Of a DNA stretch of 64,000 nt, positions 11,031-22,533 are shown piece after piece (within the stretch, counting starts at the first letter, position 1; every line of letters begins with the position of its first letter). A program made the position numbers and the translations under genes. The notes under the pieces are model-generated. The model did no database searches. It was not told the DNA's origin and worked only from the letters and a program-made list of their open reading frames with translations. The stretch covers positions 37,038,501 to 37,102,500 of the forward strand of contig CM027377.1 of assembly GCA_015680905.1 (NCBI GenBank), read 5' to 3'. This stretch comes from Coptis chinensis (lineage: Eukaryota; Streptophyta; Magnoliopsida; Ranunculales; Ranunculaceae).

Positions 11031-11787
11031 AAGCTAATTAAATAACATTCAAACTTCAACGAAAATACCATTAATGCATGAAGAATACGGCAACGAAAAT
11101 ACCATTAAAGCTAATTAAATTAAATACCATTCAAAGCTAATTAAATTTGCAAAATTATTACAAGTACCCAATTTGAATAAAGGTTACCCAATCCGAATAA
11201 ATTCACTACACAGAAGGTTACCCAATTTGAATAAAGTTCATACACGCGGTTGTCTAATGTTTTCTTCAATTACAGAAACTTGTTTACTTCCAAGTTTCTT
11301 GTTCCAAACAACAATATAAACAATTTCATACCCAATAAACGGTTGAACCAAGCGTTTTAAACTTGCTTACTTGTTACAGTATTCACCCAATTTCGCGTTT
11401 TAAACAATTGCCAAGAATAAAGTTTACTAGGTTCAACCGTTTAAACAACATCCAACAATATACCCAATTTGTTGTTTACTAATTAAACAACAAATCAAAC
11501 GAATTAAATGTTTGAAAATACCTTAATCCAGAAGCTTGGTTCAAATGGGAGAAGAAAAAGCCGAGAGAGAGAGAGAGAGAACCCAACCCAATTTTGTGTT
11601 TTTGGTATTTTGGTTTTTTTTTTTTTATTTTGAAATAAACCAAAATTTTGAAATATCGGTAAATTGGGTGAATTAGATCTTCAGATCTAGAGGGCGAGAT
11701 CGGACGGCTGAGGAGAAGAGTGAGATAAGAGTGTCACTATAAGAGTGGCACCCTAGACAAACCGATATATATATACATTCATTCTCT
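11031..11787. other. AT-rich flank with a GA microsatellite
   Basis: There are three TTACCCAAT(T/C)(T/C)GAATAAA-type repeats near 11165-11245, a GA run at about 11564-11582 and a poly-T tract near 11620. No gene is visible. It may contain the true right end of the MULE composite, but no terminal motif could be fixed. Confidence 0.4.
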
Positions 11788-12147
11788 AAAAAGTAGCTAC
11801 TTAAGTTAACTTAAAATAAGTACGTAAGTAAAAATTTACCTAGAAAAGGAATTCAACCCAATTTTTTTGTGGATATGATATACTCAACATTAAGATCATC
11901 TCCACAAAATTTCAACTCATTTGGAAATCTCTAACGTTGGCAAAAAATAATTGCAAAAACTCGATATTTCTAGACTGTCAGATTTTTTTTAAAAGATAAC
12001 AACAATTTTTATTTATGTTAGATGTTTCTAAATGAGTTGAAATTTTATGGAGATGATATTTATGGTGAGTGCTTCATGGTTGAATTCATTTTCTATGTGA
12101 AGTTCTACTTACGTACTTATTTTAAGTTAACTTAAGTAGTCTTTTTT
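11788..12147. mobile_element. Fold-back MITE, about 360 bp
   Basis: The ends are inverted repeats of about 40 bp (left 11788-11828, right 12108-12147) containing ACTTAAGTTAACTTAAAATA and its complement. Inner segments also pair: CCTAGAAAAGGAATTCAACC with the region near 12080, and GATCATCTCCACAAAATTTC with the region near 12035-12060. The whole element could therefore fold into one long hairpin. No clear target duplication is visible next to the flanking TA-rich runs. Confidence 0.75.
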
Positions 12148-12182
12148 CGAATATATATATATATATCGCGATTATCTTGTAG

Positions 12183-12343
12183 GGTAACTGTTTCCAACCA
12201 ATTGACAAGGAAAATATATGCATCTTCGACTATATTACCGGAGAATATATATATATATATATATAATGCGGTGTACTGTAGGTAACTGTTTCCAACCAAT
12301 TGACAAGGAAAATATATGCATCTTCGACTATATTATCGGAGAA
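12183..12343. repeat. Direct duplication with a 96-bp period
   Basis: The segment starting GGTAACTGTTTCCAACCAAT and running through CATCTTCGACTATATTA is present at 12183 and again at 12279, nearly identical, with an AT dinucleotide run between. It looks like a recent local duplication. Confidence 0.8.
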
Positions 12344-12711
12344 AGTTATGCGGGTTTACTTGCCTATATTTCTTTGTTCTTTTTTACATTGTTATCTCGC
12401 ACTTAAGATTGTAGATTGTGAACATAAAAGATTAGTTGCTTGGCTTCTCGTTATTATATTGACAAACCTAATTTTGTGAATTTAAATAAATGCTTGTTTC
12501 AATTCATAGGTTATTCTCCTACATATACTTTCAATTCATAGGTTATCCTCCATATAAATATCTCTATATGGACTTAGCAATTCATAAATTATCCTCCTAC
12601 TTTCCATCTCTATATTAACATGAGGAAAACCTTAATAAAACACAAACAAACAACTTTAAACTAACCTACTAATTTAGTCCTCACAAAGGCTAACTCCACA
12701 TAATTAGGGGG

Positions 12712-13495
12712 TGATTAGCTCATGATCATTGGACTGAAAACAATAATGGAATGGAATGACATAATGAAAAACATGAATTAAGTTACTTAAGAAGACAATA
12801 ATGGAAAACATAATGGAATTAAACTAAAAATTGAAATTGCCTAAAAAACTACATACTCCACATTCTACATATGTGGCCAAAATTCCACTCCCCTATTTAT
12901 AGAGAATATAGGAGAGGAAGTACAATGTCATAATCATGGCTAGATTAGGAGCTAAGCAGAGAGGAGGAAGGATAGAGTAAGACTCTTCATCCTTATCTTC
13001 AGTATTTATCTTATTTTGATTTCTAGAAGGTTCCAAAGGAGGCATAAACTCTAATTAGGTCAGGAACCATAAAAAAGATAGGCATTGTGGTCCACTTTTG
13101 CTGATTTTGGACCTATAAAGAATTTGTTCATAGCATAGAGCTCATTGCGCTGATCGTTTTGATAGGTCACATGCCTCAAACGGACTTACGGTTCATAAGA
13201 TAAGCAATTCAGAAGTTTTGCCTCTTTTTTTTTCACATATAAGGACTAGTTTGACCCGCATTTTACTAGACTTTTAAGGATTGACTTTGACTTTCTTGGG
13301 CTTCTTTAGGATTCTTTTGCTCCTAGGCTTGGCCTGCACCATATTCCTTGCTTTTTGCTGTAATTTTATGAAATGAATGATGAAACCTACAAAAGCAAAA
13401 AAATAATAATGTTTATTCATGATATTTACTAACATTATTATTGGTCTAATTATATATTATTAAATGGCTAAATATACACTTTTGGGCGCTTATCA
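12712..13495 (-). mobile_element. Probable solo LTR, Gypsy type (fossil)
   Basis: On the minus strand the segment starts TGATAAGCGCCCAAAAGTG and ends GAGCTAATCA, giving short inverted ends (TGAT...ATCA). The minus-strand start and the internal AAGTCAAAGTCAAT and AATGCGGGT stretches resemble the Gypsy LTR at 50617. No matching internal region lies beside it and no target duplication was found, so this is a solo LTR or LTR fragment and probably old. Confidence 0.5.
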
Positions 13496-13504
13496 TGTTA
13501 TCCC

Positions 13505-14070
13505 ACAATCTTTTAACTAAACCAATGATAACTCCCTTGATGTCAGTCTTATTGTAAAGTATGTCAACTAGAGGACCGAAGAGAGTCACTAGAATTACAT
13601 CTTTAACATGGTCAAGTACATCGACTCTTTTAATATCATTCTACCGCGACTTAAGCGCACGTGGAGTGCACCGAACCCGATAGCTAACACATTGTTGATG
13701 TACGCAAAATGAAACTAAAATTAAAAGATAAAAATAAAAATGCCCATATTAACTACTAAAGTTAAATACTAATACTAATATAAAATTTTTTAAAAAAAAA
13801 ACAAACAAACAAACCTGTTGGTCATGAACAACTCTTGATACATGCTTATCGTGCCATCTCTTAGACACCCGTCTAAGATGTCTAAAATCCATAGGAGCTA
13901 AAGGAAATTCAAAATCGACTTGCTTATATTGAAGCAATAGTGGATCAGGCGGCTAACCTCCCTGATTACCATCTCCAGCGTCTCCCTGATTTCCAACTCT
14001 AGCATCTTCCTCATTTTAAGCTCCAGAAGTTCATGTGTCATCATCTAGATCGCTCATTAGATTTCTCCAA
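13505..14070 (-). pseudogene. Unidentified coding remnant
   Basis: Minus-strand pieces read as protein: an Asp/Gly/Asn-rich stretch (near 13960-14010), then PPDPLLLQYKQVDFEFPLAP (about 13955-13900) running on to a VSKRWHDKHVSRVVHDQQ motif (13867-13815). After an intron-like gap comes a DHVKDVILVTLFGPLVDILY segment (about 13605-13545). The hydropathy pattern and splice-like spacing suggest a real multi-exon gene remnant. A link to transposon-carried PMD-type genes is possible but not shown. The solo LTR abuts its downstream side. Confidence 0.35.
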
Positions 14071-16189
14071 AACAATGCACTGTTACCACTAGTTTGATCT
14101 TCCTCGTTGTCACCACTCCATCTTACTCATCGATTATCATAGACATATTCGTCGTCAGATCGAATCCATTTTCTAGAAAAGTAGAGAATTATCATTACAA
14201 AAAAAAAAGTCTCAAATGGCTACAGTCGGAGTGTCGCGTGAATTTATTTTGCTTACACATAGCACGCGACATTAGGAGTCTCGGGCGGTAGTGGTATGTC
14301 CTACTCCAAATTTAACTGTGTTTTGCATCCACCTAGAGTTGGTCATTGTTTGCGGATACTTGAATTGCTTCAAATCTAGCCTCAAACATGACACTTAATG
14401 CCTCCAACACCTAGAAATGCTGTAAGTAGGATACTAGGATGTGAGAGTTTATTGTTTTACATGTAAATGGGAATAAAATTTTCATGATAAAGTAGATCCT
14501 ATATTTTTGGAAACCCCTCTTTATTCCTTTAAAAATGGTGCTCTAGAATATTCACATGATATGGTGATGCCGTTACACTTTGTTTCATTTCTATCTTGCA
14601 AATTAAAACACGTATGACATTGGTATGGGAGATTATAGTAACAAAGAAGCGTTGGCTTGATGACCATATAACTTTTTGCTCCTTTTTGTTGCTCCTCGCT
14701 CTTGGCCAGTACAACTGGAGGTACCATCAAATTTACTCAGGCTAGTATGTACAAGCCACTAACCAAGTGGAAGAACCTCCTTGGTGGATATCTAACCAAC
14801 CATACCTATTAACAAAGTGAATCTAATCAACGTTATACAGGTTCTCAGACAACTGTTCTTTTATAGCTCGTTTTCTCATGTGTACACATTCTAGAGTACC
14901 TGACTAGTTGGCATCTCTTAAATTAGTTGTTTGAGTTGTAATTTCCTGTTAAATTTTCGTTCTTCCATTTCCATTAAGAGCAAGCATTACATGGTATTTT
15001 TTAACTCCTAACGCTTGCTCTAAATTTTCCACTTTCACCAGTAAATGGAAATTACATCACGCAAATCTCACTTCTCACTATTATTTAGGAACTTATTTTC
15101 TCCAGTAGAATTTAATCACATTATTACTTGTTTTGTTTTAAAAAAATATATATGGGTTAGGCAGACCCAAACGGCCAAACCTGAATTACTAACATCTCTC
15201 GTACACCACTCCTTCTGCATCTTCCTTCAAAATAACAGATAATAACCTCTCTTCTATAGGTCCTATATAATACATTGTACTCTTCTCAGACATTATACAT
15301 AACTTAGTTACATAGTCAGCTGCTCTGTTTCCTTCATGTTCAACGGAAGAGGGACAATCTTTGGTTTGTAGGCAATAATCCCTTTGCTTGATTTCAAGGT
15401 TTGGGTAGCAAAGAGACTCAGTCTTACTAGTACTGTGTGGAGCGGAGGTGTTTCTTGTGATTTATAGTCAAACGCCAACCACAGAGTTTTTGCACTGATT
15501 AACATGATTTTCTCCATCAGAACCATAGCTCTGAGAACCGCTGTAGCGGTCCGTCCTATAATCTCGACGCATGTTGTTAGGGTCAGTTGCTTTGTTAATT
15601 TACTTGGCAATGACAACGTTGGCTTGTGCGCTATGGGCACTCCACTGTATGTCTGTATGAATTTTATAGCTTCAACTTTATTTCATTCCAAGCTATTGAT
15701 GATGTTGAGGGCAACTCATTCCATCTTTCATGCCAAAATCAAGTATCAGATTCACTCAGCGACTCATGTATCATGCACTGATGTCATGCATACTTAAATA
15801 GGACATGTAGTTGTGCGACCATGGAACCTAAAGGCCGGGTTGTACTGAATTGAGTCCAAATTAAAAGAATAGAATATTGAAGCACATAAAAGTTAAACGC
15901 AAACCTTCCAGTACAGTAGTAAGAGATGTTCAACTTCACATTGAAAGCGTTTTAATCTCCCGAAATATGTAACTTTTAAATACCACCCAACAGAGCATCT
16001 AGTTTACCCTCTTTTTCTTGATCTCCATAGTCTGGGAACCTCAATCTAGAATTTTTTTCAGAAAGGGTAACTGTCTTGAACCTTTTTATAGGCGCTTTTC
16101 CAGTTGATGAAGTTGCTTGACTACTACTTCTGGAATTTGGAGACATGGGAAATGTCAGGTATTAATTTTGCCAGTCAGATAACATAGGT
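14071..16189. other. Unassigned DNA with a weak RNase H-like piece
   Basis: No long gene is seen. On the minus strand near 15380-15310 the translation gives VEHEGNRAADYVTKL, which resembles the end of the RNase H domain found in plant LINEs and related proteins; the flanks are unconvincing. The remainder is AT-rich and without recognisable structure. Confidence 0.3.
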
Positions 16190-16524
16190 AATTGACCGAT
16201 TAAAAACTTGAATGTAAAACATGCACTTCATTCCAGAAATAAATCTCGTAGATAGTACCTATACCTGTCAATCTTGAACCATTCCTTTCCAGATCAATTG
16301 GTGTGCTCTTACTGGTTGAAATTGCTTCTCTGGCTTGTAAAGAAATAGAGAAAGGTAAGTTGTTTTTATTGATTACTTTAACTGAAAGTGTTGAACTTAT
16401 ATAGACTCGGATACAAAAGAAATCTTTGCAGGATATGTAAGAGTTATCTCCTAAGTTAGTACATAACATGGGATCTACTAACACCTATATAAGACCAAGT
16501 CTTTCTCACATGTCATGTTGTTCA
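16190..16524 (-). mobile_element. Detached part of the Copia B 3' LTR (fossil)
   Basis: This segment lies immediately outside Copia A, whose 5-bp target duplication GTTCA (16520-16524 and 36970-36974) shows it was once joined to 36970. On the minus strand it has a TATA-like GTCTATATAAG near 16405 and T-rich sequence after it, as expected of an LTR. The inner boundary near 16190 is approximate, and its assignment to Copia B is inference from the insertion geometry. Confidence 0.45.
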
Positions 16525-17240
16525 TGTTAGAACCGGTGTTTGGAAACAGGAAGCAAGAAGATGAAGACATAACGAACAATAGCTCCCAAGGCGTGTTAGA
16601 CATTGTCTTTAAAAAAAGATTTCGCCCCCTTCGATTGGTGCAGAAAGGCTACAACAGGCATCTTCCTCACAGGATACAATGGTGCACAGTAGACTGATAT
16701 GCACTTAAACAGGCTACGCTCAAGAATGGCAATACAACTCTCTCTGGCGGCTTAAGTAAGAAGAAAAAGAAGAAGCTAGGGTTTGATAGTGAATAGATCT
16801 GGACGAGAGTCTTGATTTTATTGAGATCCCTAGGACGACTTAATTTCTAAAATAGTATTATAATCCTACTGTAATTAGAAAACAGAAACGTGGTGGAGAC
16901 GCAAAAAACAATTTAGGGAATTGGCCAAGCACACTTCCCTCTTCCCTGTCACACACAAGAAGCCCAAACCCAAACCCAAGCTCGAACCCGATCACGATCA
17001 TTTCGGCTCGTTCGGTTTGGTCTTGATCTTGGTGGCCTTGTGGGCTTTGTGTGCGTCCTCCCTCCTAACACAAAAACATTAATTTGTACCCTAAGGGCCC
17101 ACCCTTATGCTATAGAAAATCTAAATATACTTGCAAGGTTAATGGTGGATTACCAATGTGGGACTATCACCAAAGCACAAAATGAAGAACCACTTTGCAC
17201 ACTCACAAGTAGTTTGAAATACCTCAAGAGAATTCCAACA
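16525..17240 (-). repeat. Copia A 3' LTR
   Basis: This LTR is about 716 bp and matches 36242-36969 along its length, including the AAGATTTCGCCCCCTTCGAT block, the ACCAATGTGGGACTATCACC block and the terminal TGTTGGAATTC. GTTCA lies just outside at 16520-16524. Confidence 0.9.
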
Positions 17241-17879
17241 ATCTCCCACTATTTTAAAATACTTGTAGTCCCCCATTATTTTGGAATAGGATATTATAAA
17301 AGAAAGGGTTTACAAAATGCCTGAGAGAAACGAAATCGCAATGCCTAAGATACTGGTGCCTTACAAGCTTACTTAAATGAGTCATAGGATAACATGTCTT
17401 ATCTCACGTGAAAGTAGTAGATTTAAAATCTTTGAAGCAACATTCCATTGTAGTGAAATAGATAACATGCACCCACATTACTTTTTCATTGTATGTTTGT
17501 TTTGCGGTGTTGCACTTTTTGGCCCTACGCTACCTGTGTTTCATGAATGCTCTAGGATACATGCCCAAAAAATTCATAAGAACTGACCCAGTTCTACATT
17601 CATATAGGTGGATTTCCATCAAGTGTACATTGCACTTTAAATACACTATCTCATCTTAAAATGGACTATGGAATCCAATAAGAGTAAAATAACTCATCCT
17701 TACTCATTGTAATTCTAGTTGTACAATGTATACAAAAGTACTATCTCGCCATAGAGTAGGATGTCTCAATATTAAAAGATGATAGTTTATTAGGACGAGG
17801 TGACTTGTTTTTCCCCTTGAACCTACTTCATGGGGTAGGGTTGTTGTCAGTGTTGCCCTATATCTTAGGCAAAAGTCCC

Positions 17880-19541
17880 ACCCCCCTCGACGTTTCAACC
17901 ACTTGCCTCTTGCTAAGTGGTTTTGTCAGAAGGATCGACCAAATTTAACTCTGACCTCACATAATCTAAAGCCACTACTCCAGATTCCAGTAGTTGCTTT
18001 ATAGACTTGTGTCTAATACGTATATATCTGCTTTTTCCATTGTATAGTTCATGGTTCGTGATTCCGAACGGAATGACGGAATTCCGACGGATATTTCGGT
18101 TTTTCAAAAAAAACGAAACGGCATCGACATCGAAATTCACGGTATGTTCCGCCAGGGGTATAATTGTAAATATTTGAAAAATGTCGGATATGGTAAAACC
18201 GTCAAAACCCGAGATGAATTTGTTGATTCCTTCGAAAACTTAATCATCTTCTCCACACCTACCTAAAACAGTTGGAATCCTCCACCTTTGATCTCAAGAT
18301 CCAGCCAACCAACGGTTGAGATCGTCTTCACCATCTATCCCAAATTCATCATCAACCCATTGAAATTAAATCTTACATCTTAAGGAGTTGAGGGTGCTGA
18401 AATCATCTTTAATGCTCCTTTTTTGTTTTCTTTTAGATCTTTGGAACTTCATTACAGATTTCATGGTGGATTGGTGGTGCTCCATCTACAAGCCACCATT
18501 GTTGCCTCCACTTTATTACATCCAGCTTTTAACTTAAATAGAATGATGTCATATCCATCAAATCCAATGGCCCAGATTATTCACATAATTTATTAAATGA
18601 TATTTAAGACCTTGCAAATTCCGATACAGTGGCTGGAATTCCGTTCGGAATTCCGGTTTTTTGAGTTATCGAATTCCGTTGATTCCGAAATCGTGAACTA
18701 TGGTATAGTTTACGTTTTGCCTTTGCTATTGCGGCCTGACAGTCACAATGCATAGGTACAACTTGAGGCGGTTTTGAACCAATAAGAAGATCTGCCAAGA
18801 GGTTTCTAAGCCACTCATCCTCATCACATGCGGACTCCATGGTTGAATGAGCAATCAAGGTCTGCTTAGAGATTTCTAAGTGATTGCACCTCCACCAAGA
18901 GTGAAAATATAACCACTAGTGGAGTTGATATCATGAGAATCAGATATCCAATTTGCATCACAATAACCCTCTATCATAGGTGGAGTTCATCTAAAACGTA
19001 TGCTATAATTCATTGTTCTTCTCAAATACTTTGCTAGTCTATCTAAAACACCTCAATGTTCTTTATTAGGACGTACAATAAGTGTATCTGCTTAACCTGC
19101 TAACTTAACTGCATAAGCAATGTCAGGTCTAGTGCAATTCATCAAGTATATGAGACTACAAAAAATTTAGGCATATTTAGACTGAGAAATACTATGTTGA
19201 TTATTTTTCTTAAGTTCACTATTTGCCTGATAAGGTGTCGACACAGGCTTACTATCATAATAGTTAAACTTTTTCAAAAATTTCTCAACATAATGCTCTT
19301 GTGAAAGCGTATAACCATCACTATTTCTGATGTTTTTTATTCCAAGAATCGCATCAGCTTCTCTCAAATCCTTCATCTCAAATTGGAAGGATAAGAACAT
19401 CTTGGTGTTTCTCACAACATCAATGCTAGGACTCATGATGGGCATGTCATCCACATATAGACAAATAATCACATATGTATTCATATCAAAAGATTTAAAG
19501 TAAATACATTTATCAACATCATTAATTTGATATCCATTCAC
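17880..19541 (-). other. Copia A reverse transcriptase and RNase H parts (fossil)
   Basis: Minus-strand translations show a Copia reverse transcriptase stretch with the IICLYVDDMPI catalytic YVDD (about 19541-19167) and an RNase H stretch containing PMHCDCQAAIAKAKRKLY next to 18710. The RNase H part continues on the other side of the MITE at 18049 as IRIRHKSIKQLLESGVVAL. Domain order fits Ty1/Copia. The parts are fossil and not functional. Confidence 0.85.
18050..18702. mobile_element. hAT-like MITE, copy 1 (653 bp), inside Copia A RNase H
   Basis: It starts CATGGTTCGTGATTCCG and ends TCGTGAACTATG (short terminal inverted repeats) and is flanked by an exact 8-bp direct repeat GTATAGTT at 18042-18049 and 18703-18710. 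The Copia RNase H reading continues on both sides, confirming the insertion point. The ends match copies at 20029 and 60004. This one carries about 430 bp of extra central sequence with no gene. The 8-bp duplication and CA...TG ends fit hAT elements. Confidence 0.85.
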
Positions 19542-19900
19542 TACTAAAAAAAGGGCTTTCTATGACGGCTATTTTTTTTCTACCTTGACGACTTCCGTAT
19601 AACCCGTCATTATTTCTAACTCACCATTAATTTTATGACGCTTGATGTCAAATGTTGACGGTTATAGGTCATGCGTCATAAATATATGTGACGTTTTTTT
19701 TATCAATGTGTCAAGTTAGTGACTAACAATTGTATACTTATCGTTCATTTTATGACGCATGATGTTAATGTTGACTGTTATATGCTAGCCGTCATAAATA
19801 TCTTTGACATTTTTTATTAATGTGTCAAGTTTGGTGTCTAATTTATGAGTTCATTCTCACAAACGTCAAGTAAAAAATTGTCTAACTTTTTCCTTCTGGC
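19539..19900. repeat. CACTA left terminus and subterminal repeats
   Basis: CACTACTA is followed by repeated TGACGG, ATGACGC and GCGTCATAAATAT motifs in both orientations, for example at 19563, 19640, 19672, 19752 and 19791. In CACTA elements such repeats are the binding sites of the second element-encoded protein. Some spacers (AATGTGTCAAGTT) recur at 19706 and 19817. Confidence 0.8.
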
Positions 19901-20028
19901 ACTAACCGGTGTTTAATTAATTGTCTAACCATTTGGGAACAATTAAAAACGAAACCATTGTAACCGGTAGTCGAAAGGTAACTGAATATGAATAATTGGG
20001 TTAAGTCTCGGGTCAGTAATAGTATACC

Positions 20029-20252
20029 CATAGTTTGTGATTCCGAACGAAACTTCGGAATTCCGCCTGGAATTTCGGTTTTTCAAAAAAACGGAATTCC
20101 AAATAAAGAGTCGAAATATCCGAAATTTCGAATGTGATAGGGGTCGAAATTTAATGAATTTTGGATTTTGGATTTGTCGGAATTCCGAGAATTCCAAAAT
20201 TCCAAAAATTCTGAAATTCTGAAATTCTGAAATTCCGAAATTCCGAACTATG
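20029..20252. mobile_element. hAT-like MITE, copy 2 (224 bp), inside the CACTA element
   Basis: It starts CATAGTTTGTGATTCCGAACG and ends CCGAACTATG, flanked by an exact 8-bp repeat AGTATACC (20021-20028 and 20253-20260). Internal ATAGGGGTCGAAATTT and GAATTCCG-type segments are shared with the copy at 60004. The AAATTCTG/AAATTCCG run near 20190-20245 is a short internal tandem repeat. Confidence 0.85.
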
Positions 20253-20260
20253 AGTATACC

Positions 20261-21078
20261 CAATTCTTAATAACCAAACTTTTTTTTTTTGGTAACTCAA
20301 TAACCAAACATCCCAAATAACCAAAACTGTGATTCCCTATTTAATACCGAAGGTAATAAAATCAATATGGAGAAAGAATTTCTCCGCTCAACAAATATAC
20401 AACGCGCGCTTTCTAATCTAATTCCCGGATTCTCCTAAACCCTAACAGTTTATTATCGTAAGTTGTCAAATTGGGATTGGAGATTGGTTAACGCGCGAAA
20501 GAGGTAAATATTCCCCTTCACTCTGATTCATAGGGATTTGCTTTGGAAACCCTAGCATAGTATCTCAATTATATATAAATTTAAATGTCTGCATCTTTTA
20601 ACTCATCTTGAATTTCAGAATCGTAGCAGTGTTCTCTTAGAGTCGAACTTGGAGTGGAGTGCGTTGCTTTTGCCAAGGAAGTGATTTCTTATTAGCAAGT
20701 AAGATTTTACTTTTGTTTTTTTGTTATTTGTTAAGCATTCTATAAAGGTTTTATAATGTTGTTTTGATTTAAAATTTCATTAAATAGGGTGTTTGGAATT
20801 TTTTTAAAGGTATTATCTATACATAACCTGTTTTGGCTGCAATCTTGTTTAACACGTATCTAGATTCTGGATTGCTTTAGTGATTCTTTTTGGGTACTCA
20901 ACTGGATGCTTATTGCTGATGCTATTTTATGTTGGTTTGTTTGTAAAACTCTTCTGAACCATGCCATAGTTTCCGAGGGATGTTTTAACATTATATTTTT
21001 AAGTGAACTTAGTTCTCCTTATTGAGTTTGATTTGAACTTATATTCTTCCGCATTTGTGTGTGTGTATATATATCAGA
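20261..21078 (+). promoter_or_regulatory. Likely 5' leader/promoter region of the CACTA genes
   Basis: This stretch has no long gene. It contains a CTAAACCCTAACAG motif near 20435 typical of plant leader exons, a possible splice donor GAGGTAAAT near 20500 and an acceptor-like TTTCAG near 20615. This arrangement fits a transcript leader with introns upstream of the TNP2 gene. The assignment is inference from position. Confidence 0.3.
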
Positions 21079-21824
21079 TCAAGTAGTAAGAAATGTGTCA
21101 TCAAAAATTACACTATTAACACTCATACTTACTTCTGAAGCCTGAACAGATTGGCCATCAATTTTGGTCACACTAGCCTTCTCTGAGTTAAAAGCTTGTT
21201 TAGAACCATTAACCTTTGCATCACCTGTGGGGGTAGCAAGTTTGGTCAGGTTGGGCTTCTTCGCTTGTTTAAAACCACTAATCTTAGCATCACCAGAAGG
21301 AACAGTAGTACCAGAAAGTTCTTTTAGTTTATTCTTATTTGCCACCTACTTCTTTTTCCCCTAAGCTTGGTCTTTTTTATATTGCCACTACCCTTAGCTG
21401 GAGTCGAAATGGCTACTTCCACCTTCGCCTCCTTCTCTCCATCTTTGGGCTTTGCCACATTAATTTTTTTCTGCACTGATTTGGTAGTAGCATCTGAAGC
21501 ACTCTTTTTGACTGACCCTGCAACGTGCCCATTAGAACTGCTGCTACGAACAATAAATGCCTTTGCCGGCTTACGAAATATACCAACCAGGTTAGCAGTA
21601 GCACTCTTCACTCCATTACTATCATTTAACTTGGTCGGTTTAACTGAAAAGAACCTCCCTAATCGATACATTCTTGCGAACCAAAATTGAATCTCACGGT
21701 ACTCTCTAGACGAGTATATGTTGTGATCATACAAGATTTTCCGCCCATACAAATGCTTTCTCTCCTCCTCGGTGATGATCAATGAAAATATGGTGGAACT
21801 AGTAGATCGAGATCGGGCGCACAT
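21079..21824 (-). pseudogene. Unidentified basic protein remnant inside the CACTA
   Basis: Two adjacent minus-strand frames (21824-21324 and 21345-21079) read as one style of protein. The N-terminal part has EERKHLYGRKILYDHNIY and EYREIQFWFARMYRLGRFF; after it comes a long Lys/Ser/Ala-rich tail with the repeated motif SGDAKxxGxKQA (twice, near 21295-21190). The frame changes once near 21335. I do not recognise the family. It sits in opposite orientation to the CACTA genes and directly beside an organelle-like stretch, so it was probably acquired. Confidence 0.4.
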
Positions 21825-21829
21825 CGCAT

Positions 21830-22360
21830 TAGTTTTAGTTGGCCTACAAGAGCTGTTCGTGAAAGGTAGCTATAGGGGAAAGCAGTAAAGGGAAGCAATG
21901 CTTCGTGTAAGCAGTACTGTAAGGTAACCCGAAGTCGACTACGACTTGTCATTGTCCCTCCGATCGATCATTCCAGTTACAACCCGTTCCACGGTGATAA
22001 AAGACTGGTCTGTTCTATCTTGTTTGAGGGCGTTAAAGGTAGAAGATAGGCCTTGTAGTTAAAGTGAGTAGAGGCGTTATTGGTGATATGAGGGGTTGTA
22101 TTTACTATTGAGGGAGACAGTTCTTGTTGTTGAAGTAGTCAAGGCCTTCTTGTAAGAACTATAGGTAGAATGAGCTAACATAGAAGCCACATCATCATCA
22201 CTTTTTGATGTCTTAAGCAAATCAAGAAATCGAATCTGAAGTCCGATCCCCTCACTGAGATCCCGCGTGCCTAGGTAACTGTGATAGAGTCCTACCTTTA
22301 TGAGAGGTTAACAAAGTTTTGGGGTGGCTGAAAGAGAAATGGGTTTCCTCCGAATTGGAT
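21830..22360. other. Possible organelle-derived sequence
   Basis: A higher-GC, repeat-free block contains stretches such as GGGAAAGCAGTAAAGGGAAG and CTCACTGAGATCCCGCGTGC that differ in style from the AT-rich surroundings and recall plant mitochondrial spacers. No gene is recognised. This is a weak call based on composition only. Confidence 0.25.
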
Positions 22361-22533
22361 GTTTTCACAAGTGAATTATACAAGTGCCCCCTTCTTTTCT
22401 AAACTTAAGGTCACGAAACTACATTTACTATAGTTAACACTATTACTTGAATGGAGAATATTGTAAACAACTCCTAAATAATTCTACGATTGTCTGCATT
22501 GTATTTGTCGAGCAAAACCACAAATAAGTGTAA

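Noticed and set aside
15308-15797. Opposing open frames of 110 and 97 residues
   Set aside because: Neither has convincing protein features apart from a short RNase H-like ending in another frame; not enough for a gene call.
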